A stretch of DNA of 35,027 nt from an uncultured Faecalibaculum sp. (GTDB taxonomy: Bacteria; Bacillota_I; Bacilli_A; Erysipelotrichales; Erysipelotrichaceae). Positions 8,039-15,449 of the stretch are shown one piece after another. The notes below the pieces were generated by a model, which had not been told where the DNA came from, ran no database searches, and saw only the letters and a list, made by a program, of their open reading frames with translations. The stretch covers positions 1-35,027 of the forward strand of contig NZ_CAJUPA010000026.1 of assembly GCF_910588395.1 (NCBI RefSeq), given 5' to 3'. The stretch's first letter is position 1; each line of letters starts with the position of its first letter. The translations under genes were made by a program, and so were the position numbers.

Positions 8039-8054
8039 GTATTTCTTGTATTTC
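8039..8054. repeat. Direct repeat GTATTTC upstream of nanK
   Basis: Two GTATTTC copies separated by TT lie between the intercistronic terminator and the nanK start. On the coding strand they read GAAATAC twice. They share the GAAAT half with the palindromes at the main nan promoter, so they may be a weak site for the same regulator. Confidence 0.25.
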
Positions 8055-8092
8055 GAAAAACGGCGCCTTTCAGCAACAATCTGAAAGGCGCC
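8055..8092 (-). terminator. Terminator inside the nan operon
   Basis: A perfect 12-base stem (GGCGCCTTTCAG with CTGAAAGGCGCC) with a seven-base loop is followed by GTTTTTC on the minus strand, immediately after the YhcH-type stop codon. It should reduce transcription into nanK, the regulator and the esterase relative to nanA, the transporter and the YhcH-type gene. Confidence 0.75.
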
Positions 8093-8097
8093 GGGGA

Positions 8098-8571
8098 TCA
8101 GTCGATCCTGACCTTGAAGATGGCCTTTTTCACTGTTTCCGGCTTGCCGCCGCAGGCGACCGCCGTGCGGTGGGCATCTTGCGGGAAGCAGACCAGGAAG
8201 TCGCCGGGCTGCATCATGACAGATGCATTCTTGCCGCCGTCCGCCGGCTGGAAGTCGCCTTCCGGCTGATACACACCGCACGCCAGGTTTCCGAGAAAGT
8301 TCATGTCGATCTGTTCCCGGCCGGAGATGGTCACGTGGACATCCAGGTACGCCTTGTGGGCTTCCCAGAACCGTTCTTCCGGCTGCTTTGTTTCGTATTC
8401 CACCACATTCACGAACAGCCGGTCGCCGTCAATGGCGTGCTGTCCGCAGGGCAGTGCAGCCAGATCGTGGCCCGCAGCCCAGTCCAGGGCTTCCTGCACA
8501 CCGGCACTCACCGGACCGAACGCCTGCTGCAGGCTTTCGGTGTCATGATTTCTCAGCGTGCCGAAGATCAT
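8098..8571 (-). CDS. YhcH/YjgK/YiaL family protein (NanQ-like)
   Basis: The 157-residue protein belongs to the cupin-like YhcH/YjgK/YiaL (DUF386) family. The E. coli member YhcH (NanQ) is reported to act as a sialic acid anomerase. The conserved FWEAHKAYLDVHV segment and the metal-site-like PQDAHRTAV segment are present. The start overlaps the symporter stop as ATGA. Its place between transporter and kinase supports a role in converting sialic acid anomers after uptake; the exact reaction in this organism is inferred. Confidence 0.85.
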   Translation of the reverse strand: MIFGTLRNHDTESLQQAFGPVSAGVQEALDWAAGHDLAALPCGQHAIDGDRLFVNVVEYETKQPEERFWEAHKAYLDVHVTISGREQIDMNFLGNLACGVYQPEGDFQPADGGKNASVMMQPGDFLVCFPQDAHRTAVACGGKPETVKKAIFKVRID

Positions 8572-10130
8572 GCAGCTTCGCCTCCGGCAGCGGGACGTCC
8601 CAGGCTTTCGGACTTCGCTTCCTTCTTTTTGCGGAAGTCACCGAATACCGTGAAAGCCGGGGCATCGCTGACGTGACCAGTGACTTTGTCATAGAGCCAG
8701 CTGCAGGGCAGACCCACAGCCAGGCACACTGCGATGGAGATCAGAGAATAGGACCAGATGGATACATCCGCGCCACCGTACTTGATTGCAACCATGACAA
8801 CGGAGGATGCGATGAAGCCGGCGAAGGCACCGAAGGTGTTGGCACTGCGGAAGAAGACACCCAGAATGAAGATGCCCACCAGAATGCCCAGCACCAGGCC
8901 CATGAAGCCGTTGAACCACTCGTAAGCGGAAGTCACGCCGCCCTGTGCCAGCACAATGGCCACCACGATGGAGAAGATGCCCACGAAGAGGGATACGTAC
9001 TGACCAATCTTCGTCTGCTTTTCGAAGCTCATTTCCTTCTTCGACAGACGGGACTGAATGTCCAGGGTCCAGGAAGAAGCCACGGAGTTCAGACCGGTGG
9101 ACAGAGTGGACTGAGCCGCTGCATAGATCGCAGCCAGCAGCAGACCGGTGATGCCCACGGGCAGCTCGAATGCGATGTAGGAGGCGAAGATCTGGTCCTG
9201 CGCCGCTGCAGGGGGCAGGGGGTTCTGCTGATAGAACACATACAGACCGGTGCCGATCAGATAGAACACAGTAGCCAGACCGATGGAGAGCAGACCGTTG
9301 CCGCGCATCATCTTGTTCAGCTGTTTTGTGTCGGTGGTGGTGGTGAATCGCTGCACGATGTCCTGGCTGGATACGTAGGATCCCAGAGTGTTCAGGCCCG
9401 CGCCTACGATCATCAGGAATACGGAATCACGAAGGATGTTGGCATCGAAAATCGGCTGGTCGGGCATCAGGAACTTGTGCTCGGCAGTCAGTGCGTTCCA
9501 TACAGCGCCGAAGCCGCCGTCAATGGTGCACAGCAGGAAGATCAGGGCGAATACAATGCCCACGATCAGCACGGTGCCCTGAATGAAGTCAGTCCAGAGA
9601 ACGGATTTCAGACCGCCGGTGTAGGAATAGATGATGGCGATGACACCCATGACCAGAATCAGGAGGTTCACGCTGATGCCTGTCAGGCTGGCCAGCACCA
9701 TGCAGGGCAGGTACATGATGATGGACATGCGCCCGATCTGATACACGATGAACATCACGGCGCCCAGAATGCGCAGGGCTTTGGAGCCGAAGCGCAGTTC
9801 CAGATAGTGGTAGGCGGTGTCGATGTCCAGCTTGGCGTAAACCGGCAGGAAGAAGCGGATGGCCAGGGGAATCGCGATGAGCATTCCCAGCTGGGCAAAC
9901 CACATGATCCAGGTCCCGGCATAGGAGTTGCCCGCCAGGGACAGGAAGGAAATCGGCGACAGCAGCGTCGCGAAGATGGATACGGATGTCACCCACCAGG
10001 GGATGGTTCCGTCGCCCTTGAAATATTCCTTGCCCTTCATGTCTTTCTTGGCAAAGAACAGGCCGGCAACGAGAACGGCGCCCAGGTAGACAACGAGAAT
10101 GATGAAGTCAATGACTGTAAAACCCTGCAT
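8568..10130 (-). CDS. Sodium:solute symporter (SSS/SLC5 family), probable sialic acid transporter
   Basis: The 520-residue integral membrane protein has about 13 hydrophobic segments and the SSS family pattern, including TGGLKSVLWTDFIQG, QDIVQRFTTTTD and AAQSTLSTGLNSVASS (the region of the sodium site in SLC5 proteins). Family members of this type (SiaT, SSS-class NanT) take up N-acetylneuraminate with Na+. Its position directly after nanA supports that substrate. The start at 10130 is set by AAGGAGA seven bases upstream. The C-terminal tail after the last membrane segment is Lys-rich and soluble. Confidence 0.87.
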   Translation of the reverse strand: MQGFTVIDFIILVVYLGAVLVAGLFFAKKDMKGKEYFKGDGTIPWWVTSVSIFATLLSPISFLSLAGNSYAGTWIMWFAQLGMLIAIPLAIRFFLPVYAKLDIDTAYHYLELRFGSKALRILGAVMFIVYQIGRMSIIMYLPCMVLASLTGISVNLLILVMGVIAIIYSYTGGLKSVLWTDFIQGTVLIVGIVFALIFLLCTIDGGFGAVWNALTAEHKFLMPDQPIFDANILRDSVFLMIVGAGLNTLGSYVSSQDIVQRFTTTTDTKQLNKMMRGNGLLSIGLATVFYLIGTGLYVFYQQNPLPPAAAQDQIFASYIAFELPVGITGLLLAAIYAAAQSTLSTGLNSVASSWTLDIQSRLSKKEMSFEKQTKIGQYVSLFVGIFSIVVAIVLAQGGVTSAYEWFNGFMGLVLGILVGIFILGVFFRSANTFGAFAGFIASSVVMVAIKYGGADVSIWSYSLISIAVCLAVGLPCSWLYDKVTGHVSDAPAFTVFGDFRKKKEAKSESLGRPAAGGEAA

Positions 10131-10226
10131 GTTTGTCTCTCCTTATATGTTGATTGTGTCGTCTGTTGTGTCGTGTCTGTGAAATCAGTGTGTCAGGCTG
10201 TGCCCTGGGAGGCGGTCAGCTGCGGC

Positions 10227-11144
10227 TTAGAGATATTTCTTCTTTGCTTCCCGGATCATGGCAGCCGCTTCGGATACCACTTTCTGATCCGCTTCGCAAA
10301 GGGGAGCCAGAGGCGCCTTGACGCTGCCCAGGTTAAGACCTTCGTTTTCCTTCAGGATGGCCTTGATCACCGCATACATGTTGCCGTGAGCGGAGCACAT
10401 CTTGTAGATGATGGCATTCACGTCGTACTGGATGGCTTTGGCCAGTTCCAGATTCTTGTCTGCCAGGGCTTCGTTCATCTTCAGGAACAGTTCGGGCATT
10501 ACACCGTAGGTGCCGCCGATGCCACCTTTTGCACCGATGATCCGGCCGGAGATGAACTGTTCATCCGGTCCGTTGAATACGATGTAGTCCTCGCCGCCGT
10601 CCTGGCAGAACATCTGAATGTCCTGAACGGGCATCGAGGAGTTCTTGACGCCGATCACCCTGGGGTTCTTGCGCATTTCCGCGTACAGAGTCGGTGTCAG
10701 GGCCACGCCTGCCAGCTGGGGAATGTTGTAGATCACAAAATCTGTGTTGGGAGCCGCATCGGAGATGTCGTTCCAGTATTTCGCGATGGCGTGTTCCGGG
10801 AGCTTGAAGTAAATGGGGGGAATGGCTGCAATGGCATCCACGCCCAGGCTTTCTGCATGGCGGGCCAGTTCCTGGCTTTCTTCCGTGGAGTTGCAGGCTA
10901 CGTGGGCAATGACGGTCAGGGAACCGTCGTTGGCCTTCATGACGTTTTCCAGCACCTTTTTCCGTTCAGGTACTGTCTGGTAGATGCATTCGCCGCTGGA
11001 GCCGTTTACGTATACGCCCTTCACGCCTTTTTCGATGAAGTATTTGGTCAGATCCTGAACGCCCTGTTCAGAAATATTTCCGTTTTCGTCGTAGCAGGCA
11101 TAGAAGGCAGGAATGACACCTTCGTACTTTTCCAGATTTCTCAT
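10227..11144 (-). CDS. nanA: N-acetylneuraminate lyase
   Basis: The 305-residue protein is a class I aldolase of the DapA/NanA family that splits N-acetylneuraminate into ManNAc and pyruvate. The pyruvate carboxylate-binding GSSGE is at 48-52, the catalytic Tyr of YNIP is at 139, and the Schiff-base Lys of IGVKNSS is at 167. GSSGE with the following C is closer to NanA than to DapA. Context with a sialic acid transporter, ROK kinase and YhcH-type protein makes NanA far more likely than dihydrodipicolinate synthase. ATG 11144 was chosen over upstream options because AGGAGA lies eight bases before it. It is the first gene of the operon. Confidence 0.92.
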   Translation of the reverse strand: MRNLEKYEGVIPAFYACYDENGNISEQGVQDLTKYFIEKGVKGVYVNGSSGECIYQTVPERKKVLENVMKANDGSLTVIAHVACNSTEESQELARHAESLGVDAIAAIPPIYFKLPEHAIAKYWNDISDAAPNTDFVIYNIPQLAGVALTPTLYAEMRKNPRVIGVKNSSMPVQDIQMFCQDGGEDYIVFNGPDEQFISGRIIGAKGGIGGTYGVMPELFLKMNEALADKNLELAKAIQYDVNAIIYKMCSAHGNMYAVIKAILKENEGLNLGSVKAPLAPLCEADQKVVSEAAAMIREAKKKYL

Positions 11145-11286
11145 GTTGTTTCTCTCCTTTTTCTGTTTTTTTTCAGTTTCCCCAAAGTCCTGTCCGAACG
11201 CGGACAGGGCAGGGAAGATGGCGGGAATTCGTGCCATCCAATGGTCACCGGGCCGATTTGAAGCCCCGGCGCCTTGTGCAGAAGTA

Positions 11287-11314
11287 AGTATACGGTTACA
11301 GAAATTAATTTCAA
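11287..11314 (-). promoter_or_regulatory. Promoter of the nan operon
   Basis: On the minus strand TTGAAA (11314-11309) and TATACT (11292-11287) are 16 bases apart. The leader to nanA is about 135 bases and holds a small hairpin (CCTGTCC/GGACAGG, 11189-11208). A cre-like element TGTAACCGTATACT, with two mismatches to the consensus, covers the -10 box, which would allow CcpA repression. That last point is tentative. Confidence 0.6.
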
Positions 11315-11343
11315 TTCAAAACTATGATTTAGAAATTACTTTC
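11301..11343. promoter_or_regulatory. Two operator-like palindromes at the nan promoter
   Basis: GAAATTAATTTC (11301-11312) is a perfect palindrome overlapping the -35 box. A near copy, GAAATTACTTTC, starts exactly 31 bases further upstream at 11332. The spacing is about three helical turns. RpiR-family regulators typically bind TGAAA-spacer-TTTCA type sites, and an RpiR gene lies in this operon, so these are its likely operators. A different perfect palindrome, TCATCAATTGATGA, lies at 11374-11387. Confidence 0.5.
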
Positions 11344-11447
11344 AGAATCAGGCACAAACTGCCCCTGAATGTATCATCAATTGATGAAATTCCGTCACTA
11401 TTAAGCAGAAATCCTGAAATCCCTTTCAGGTCAGATGGTTTGCAAGA

Positions 11448-11489
11448 AAAAAGAACTTCTGCTTCGCTGTTGCGTCAGAAGTTCTTTTT
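11448..11489. terminator. Strong bidirectional terminator upstream of the nan promoter
   Basis: A perfect 14-base stem (AAAAAGAACTTCTG with CAGAAGTTCTTTTT) carries A and T runs that make it work on both strands. It insulates the nan promoter from minus-strand transcription coming from the hairpin-rich gap. Confidence 0.75.
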
Positions 11490-11691
11490 GCGAAAGGGGA
11501 TACAGAGATAAGTGCGGTTCCGTAAGCAGGAAAAAGCCGTACCTCATTCGAATCGGGAAGAGATGATCAGAATCTCAGGGCATGGATCTATCTGTGTCTG
11601 GATCTCCGGCCGGAACAGCGTGTCTGATACGAATCTGTAGGGTGTGACGGGAATGAGATGTAAGATTTGCGTCACATCGAAAATAATGAAC

Positions 11692-11733
11692 AAAAAACAC
11701 CTGAATCATGCATATATAGATGCTGATTCAGGT
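11692..11733 (-). terminator. Minus-strand terminator in the gene-free gap
   Basis: ACCTGAATCA pairs with TGATTCAGGT, with an inner GCAT/ATGC pair, and GTTTTTTG follows on the minus strand. No protein gene lies directly upstream of it, so it may end a small RNA. A plus-strand TATAAT (11733-11738) overlaps its edge. Confidence 0.55.
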
Positions 11734-11803
11734 ATAATGACTGCACCGGCTGTTACTGCTTTCGATGGTCAGTGTCTGCGTGATCCAGGCCAGGTTGCGC
11801 ACA

Positions 11804-11856
11804 GCTTCGACGTGCAGAACAGCCAGCCTTCCAGCGGCTGTTCTGCTGGTCGAAGC
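11804..11856. repeat. 53-base near-perfect hairpin
   Basis: The outer arms GCTTCGAC/GTCGAAGC and inner arms CAGAACAGCC/GGCTGTTCTG pair around an 11-base loop, with only a three-base internal loop on each side. No T run follows on either strand, so it is not a normal terminator. It may be the core of a structured RNA or a transposon end. Confidence 0.6.
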
Positions 11857-11869
11857 AGTTCAGAGAAGA

Positions 11870-11960
11870 AAAAATGCCTGAGTCGTCCGGTACACGATCA
11901 GGCGGTCCCAACAGGGATAATTAAAACCTCGAAAGCAGCACGGTCGTGCTGTTCACTGTC
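11870..11960 (-). ncRNA. Candidate small RNA with its own terminator
   Basis: On the minus strand a weak promoter (TAGGCA, 17 bases, TATAAC near 11967) is followed by roughly 90 bases that contain an AACAGCACG/CGTGCTGCT hairpin. They end in GCCTGA...TCAGGC followed by ATTTTTTC (11870-11903). The layout fits a stand-alone small RNA, but no known RNA family is recognised. Confidence 0.3.
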
Positions 11961-12036
11961 GTTATAGCAATGTAATGGTCTGATGCCTATCGGGAGTGTG
12001 TATTTGGCCCGACCAGCAAGTTCATGCAGACACATC

Positions 12037-12062
12037 AGCCGTCCTGTTTGGGGACGGCTTTT
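12037..12062 (+). terminator. Plus-strand terminator in the gene-free gap
   Basis: GCCGTCC pairs with GGACGGC around a seven-base loop and is followed by TTTT. There is no plus-strand gene upstream, so it either ends a plus-strand small RNA or is a relic. Confidence 0.5.
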
Positions 12063-12112
12063 GTGTCTGGAACACAGGAAAACACTGCCTGCAATCTACA
12101 AATGTGAACAGG

Positions 12113-12165
12113 AAAAAGGAGCCATCATTCGCTGTCCCGTTCAATCGGGCAGTTCATGAGGCTCC
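12113..12165 (-). terminator. Terminator of the small membrane protein gene
   Basis: GGAGCC/GGCTCC arms with an inner CTG-CCCG/CGGG-CAG stem are followed by TTTTTCC on the minus strand, about 40 bases after the stop codon of the gene at 12206-12655. Confidence 0.7.
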
Positions 12166-12205
12166 ATCAAAATCGGTATCTTTGATGACAGCTTGCCGAA
12201 TATTA

Positions 12206-12655
12206 TCAGAATCCCAGGGAATTTGTCCGCCAGGGCTGATATGTGGAACTGCCGAATCCGAGGATCACCGTGAAAATGAAGGGGAAGAAATACAGTCCCA
12301 GACCATACAGGATGTTGTGGCCGAAGGCGAATGACAGCCGGTAGCAGCAGGTAATCTGAATGAGCATCTGCACCAGTGACAGGATCATGGAAATGATATA
12401 GGCAAATCCTGTGGTGGTTTCGGTCTGGAAGCCGAAGATGCCGGCGAATACGGAAATTCCGAACCAGATCCAGAACAGCGAGGTGTTCCAGCAGAGTTTG
12501 TACACAATATACATATTGTAGATGGGGATGATGGCTTTCCAGCCTGCCTCGCCGGCTTTTTCGAACATTTTCCAGGCACCGGCGACGACGAGAATATACC
12601 AGATGACGGTCAGCACCCAGAAGATAGGAGACGCGACCATTGACATCAGAAACAT
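12206..12655 (-). CDS. Small integral membrane protein, DUF5684-like
   Basis: The 149-residue protein has about four hydrophobic segments. The motif KMFEKAGEAGWKAIIPIYNMYIVYKLCW matches the DUF5684 family as I remember it, whose function is unknown. The start at 12655 is well supported by AGGAGG seven bases upstream. It is a single-gene unit with its own terminator, transcribed away from pfkA. No enzymatic residues are evident. Confidence 0.72.
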   Translation of the reverse strand: MFLMSMVASPIFWVLTVIWYILVVAGAWKMFEKAGEAGWKAIIPIYNMYIVYKLCWNTSLFWIWFGISVFAGIFGFQTETTTGFAYIISMILSLVQMLIQITCCYRLSFAFGHNILYGLGLYFFPFIFTVILGFGSSTYQPWRTNSLGF

Positions 12656-12806
12656 GATGATTCCTCCTTGTCCTGCTATGTTTTTATTGTAGGAAGGATA
12701 GAGGATTCAGGCGACTGCGTTGCCCATCCTGCAGACAGAGCAAAGAATCTGTTCAGGCTGCCAGCTGCTGAAGGTCCCGGGCTATCCAAACCCCGTTCAC
12801 AGCCGG

Positions 12807-12836
12807 TTCAGCAAGGCTGAAATATGGTACTATACA
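12807..12836 (+). promoter_or_regulatory. Possible promoter of pfkA-pyk
   Basis: TTCAGC and TATACA are 18 bases apart, and an overlapping extended -10 reading (TGG before TACTAT) is also possible. It lies about 45 bases before the pfkA start. The match is moderate only. Confidence 0.3.
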
Positions 12837-12880
12837 GGTGATATGAACGACGGGAAACATATGTTTCCAAAGGAGGATCT

Positions 12881-13843
12881 ATGATCAAGCGAATCGGAAT
12901 CCTTACGTCCGGAGGCGACTCCCCCGGAATGAACGCCGCGATCCGCGCCGTGACAAGAGTCGGGATCAACAGCGGCCTTGAGGTCTTTGGAATCTACAAT
13001 GGATACAAAGGCATGGTTGAGGGATATATTGAACCGCTTACAAAGGAAAGCGTAAGCGATATCGTGAACCGCGGCGGTACCATACTCGGGTCTGCCAGAC
13101 TGCCGGAATTCAAGGATGAAGATGTCCGGAAAAAAGCCGTGCGGCAGCTGCAGAAGCGGGGAATCGAAGCTGTGGTGGTCATTGGCGGCGACGGCTCCTA
13201 CCGGGGCGCCCTGGAACTGACCCACATGGGCATCAACTGCATCGGGCTGCCGGGAACGATCGACAATGACATTACCTGCACGGATTACACAATCGGTTTC
13301 CAGACAGCTCTGGAAACGATTGTAGATGCCATAGATAAACTGAAGGATACCTCCAACTCCCATCACCGCTGTTCCATCGTGGAAGTTATGGGCAACCGCT
13401 GCGGCGACCTGGCTCTGTGGTCGGGAATCGCCACCGGAGCGGAGATCATTGTCACCAGCGAGACCGGTTTTGACGAGCAGGAAATCCTTGACAGACTTCG
13501 GGATTTAGACTTGATTCGCAAGAAAAAGCATGCGATTATCGTCATCAGTGAGAAGATCACTGACGTGCATCAGTTAGCCAAAAAGATTTCCCTGAATACC
13601 GGATTTTCCGGCAGGGCAACCGTACTCGGTCATATTCAGCGGGGAGGATCTCCCTGTCCCTTCGACCGTATGCTGGCAAGCCAGATGGGCGAAAAGGCCG
13701 TGGACCTGCTGATGCAGGGAATTGGCGGCCAGTGCGTGTCGATCAGGGAAAACGTTGTACAGGCCTTCCCCATTGAGAAAGCCCTGTGCATGCCTGCGGA
13801 GAGCCGAAAGCCGCTGACCAACCTGTTCGAGCGTCTGGGATAA
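12881..13843 (+). CDS. pfkA: ATP-dependent 6-phosphofructokinase
   Basis: This enzyme phosphorylates fructose-6-phosphate to fructose-1,6-bisphosphate, the committed step of glycolysis. The 320-residue length is that of bacterial PfkA. The ATP site TSGGDSPGMNAAIR is at 9-22, GGDGS is at 102-106, and the catalytic PGTIDND is at 124-130 with the base Asp at 128. MGNRCGD follows in the substrate region; in E. coli this position reads MGRYCGD. The Gly at 104 of GGDGS marks the ATP, not the PPi, type. AGGAGG lies five bases before ATG 12881. pyk follows 51 bases later in the same direction, the usual Bacillota pair. Confidence 0.95.
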   Translation: MIKRIGILTSGGDSPGMNAAIRAVTRVGINSGLEVFGIYNGYKGMVEGYIEPLTKESVSDIVNRGGTILGSARLPEFKDEDVRKKAVRQLQKRGIEAVVVIGGDGSYRGALELTHMGINCIGLPGTIDNDITCTDYTIGFQTALETIVDAIDKLKDTSNSHHRCSIVEVMGNRCGDLALWSGIATGAEIIVTSETGFDEQEILDRLRDLDLIRKKKHAIIVISEKITDVHQLAKKISLNTGFSGRATVLGHIQRGGSPCPFDRMLASQMGEKAVDLLMQGIGGQCVSIRENVVQAFPIEKALCMPAESRKPLTNLFERLG

Positions 13844-13894
13844 ACCGGAAAGTTTTATCAAAAAGGGAATCGAATCGAAGAAGGAAGAGGTTTT

Positions 13895-15310
13895 ATGGAA
13901 AAGAAAACGAAGATCGTCTGCACGATCGGACCTGCCAGCGAAAATCCTGAAATGATCAAGAAACTGGTCAATGAAGGAATGAACATCGCCCGTCTGAACT
14001 TCTCTCACGGAAGCTATGAAGAACAGGGCGACCGGATTAAAATGGTGCGCAATGTCTCCAAAGAGCTGAACAAGCCCATTGGCATTCTGCTGGACACCAA
14101 AGGCCCGGAAATCCGTCTGGGCAACTTTGAGAACGGAGGCGTGGACTTTTCCGAAGGCGACAAAGTCACCATCGTGAACGAGGATGTACTCGGCACGAAG
14201 GAAAAATTCCAGATCCGCTGCCCGGAACTGTTCAACGACGTCAAAGCCGGTGATTATATCCTGATGGATGACGGCAAGATGCGCGTGGATATCACCGATG
14301 TGGTTCCTGGCAAGGAAATCCAGGGTGTTGTGGCCAATCCCCACTTCCTGAAATCCAACAAGGGCTGCAACGTGCCCGGTGTCATTCTGTCCATGCCCTT
14401 CATCTCCCCCAAGGATGAAGCCGACATCCGCTTCGGTGCCCAGAACGATGTTGACTACATTGCCGCATCCTTCGTGCGCCGGCGGGAAGATGTACTGGCG
14501 ATCCGGAAGATTCTGATCGACGAAGGCAAGGACCGGATCCAGATCATCCCGAAGATCGAAAACCAGGAAGGCTTTGACAACCTGCGCGACATTCTGGAAG
14601 TATCCGATGGTGTCATGGTTGCCCGTGGCGATCTGGGTGTAAATGTATCTCTGGAGTATGTCCCCATCTATCAGAAACAGATGATCAAGATTGCCAACGA
14701 AATGGGCAAGCCGGTCATCACCGCCACTCACATGCTGGAAAGCATGCAGGGCAACCCCCGGCCGACCCGTGCGGAGGCCAGCGACGTGGCTAACGCCATC
14801 ATGGATGGTACAGATGCGATCATGACCTCCGGTGAAACCGCCGCCGGTCTGTATCCCGCAGAATCCATCCACACGATGACCAAGATTGCCAACGCCATCG
14901 AGCCGATGATTCCCTACAAGGACATTCTGAAGAACTCCATCAAGTCCAGTGCACGGACCAACAACGATGCCATTGCGATCTCCGTTGCCGATACAGCGCT
15001 GGATCTGGACATCAAGGCCATTGTCTGCTTCACACAGTCCGGCAACTCCGCCAAGCGTCTTGCGAAGTTCCGTCCGGAAGCACCCATCATTGCGGTATGC
15101 TTCGATGAAGTGACACAGCGCTCTCTGCTGCCGACCTTCGGTGTATTCCCCTATGTATCCGAGATTCAGAACTCCCCGGAAAACGATGTAAACCTGGCGA
15201 AAACCATTGCCCAGAGCTATGGCTTCAACAAGGGCGATCAGATCGTTGTTGTTGCAGGGTATCCGGTAGGTTCCGGATCCACGAACATGATGCGGATCGT
15301 GGAGATCTAA
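13895..15310 (+). CDS. pyk: Pyruvate kinase
   Basis: Pyruvate kinase transfers phosphate from PEP to ADP, the last glycolytic step. The 471-residue protein carries the N-terminal CTIGPAS, the active-site LDTKGPEIR, the catalytic Lys of IIPKIENQEG, the metal-binding ARGDLGV, and MTSGETAAGLYP. The Glu in LDTKGPEIR is the form associated with K+ dependence in known enzymes. It ends after the standard C-domain, so it lacks the extra C-terminal PEP-utiliser domain found in Bacillus pyruvate kinase. In the signature helix it reads TATHMLESM where TQM is more common. A ribosome binding site AAGGAAGAGG precedes ATG 13895. Confidence 0.96.
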   Translation: MEKKTKIVCTIGPASENPEMIKKLVNEGMNIARLNFSHGSYEEQGDRIKMVRNVSKELNKPIGILLDTKGPEIRLGNFENGGVDFSEGDKVTIVNEDVLGTKEKFQIRCPELFNDVKAGDYILMDDGKMRVDITDVVPGKEIQGVVANPHFLKSNKGCNVPGVILSMPFISPKDEADIRFGAQNDVDYIAASFVRRREDVLAIRKILIDEGKDRIQIIPKIENQEGFDNLRDILEVSDGVMVARGDLGVNVSLEYVPIYQKQMIKIANEMGKPVITATHMLESMQGNPRPTRAEASDVANAIMDGTDAIMTSGETAAGLYPAESIHTMTKIANAIEPMIPYKDILKNSIKSSARTNNDAIAISVADTALDLDIKAIVCFTQSGNSAKRLAKFRPEAPIIAVCFDEVTQRSLLPTFGVFPYVSEIQNSPENDVNLAKTIAQSYGFNKGDQIVVVAGYPVGSGSTNMMRIVEI

Positions 15311-15327
15311 GACCTGTCATATAAGCA

Positions 15328-15356
15328 AAGCGGTTCCCGTTGCGGAGCCGCTTTTC
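15328..15356 (+). terminator. Terminator of the pfkA-pyk operon
   Basis: AAGCGG pairs with CCGCTT, with additional inner pairing, and TTTT follows. It starts 17 bases after the pyk stop codon. Confidence 0.75.
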
Positions 15357-15449
15357 TGTGTTTTCCGGACAGCGAAAACGGAGAGTGCGTTTAAGCCTGT
15401 TCTCTGATAAAATAACCAAAGTCAAGGAAAACGATGAGGTGAACGGACT

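Larger units (their letters stand above)
11490..12112. other. Hairpin-rich gap without a supported gene
   Basis: About 620 bases hold no reading frame with a ribosome binding site or recognisable family. Instead there are several strong inverted repeats: terminator-like hairpins for the minus strand at 11692-11733 and 11870-11903, a long hairpin at 11804-11856, and a plus-strand terminator at 12037-12062. This could be one or more small RNA genes or the wreck of a mobile element. Confidence 0.5.

Noticed and set aside
10227..11144. Reading nanA as dapA (dihydrodipicolinate synthase)
   Set aside because: The neighbours are sialic acid genes and the motif is GSSGE followed by Cys, which favours the neuraminate lyase branch; no lysine pathway gene is near.
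8223..11261. A 1012-codon open frame on the plus strand
   Set aside because: It lies antisense to the nan transporter and lyase, has low-complexity His/Gln/Gly-rich content and no ribosome binding site, and is a by-product of the GC-rich codon use of the real minus-strand genes.
11900..11935. A CRISPR-repeat-like string on the minus strand (GTTTTAATTATCCCTG...)
   Set aside because: It occurs once, with no spacers, no second copy and no cas genes in the window.
11644..11967. A 107-codon frame in the hairpin-rich gap
   Set aside because: No ribosome binding site, no recognisable protein features, and it runs across three strong hairpins, so RNA structure explains the stretch better.
12118..12165. 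A T-loop-like GTTCAATC suggesting a tRNA
   Set aside because: The stem around it does not give a five-base T arm, and there is no acceptor, D or anticodon arm; the fold is a terminator.
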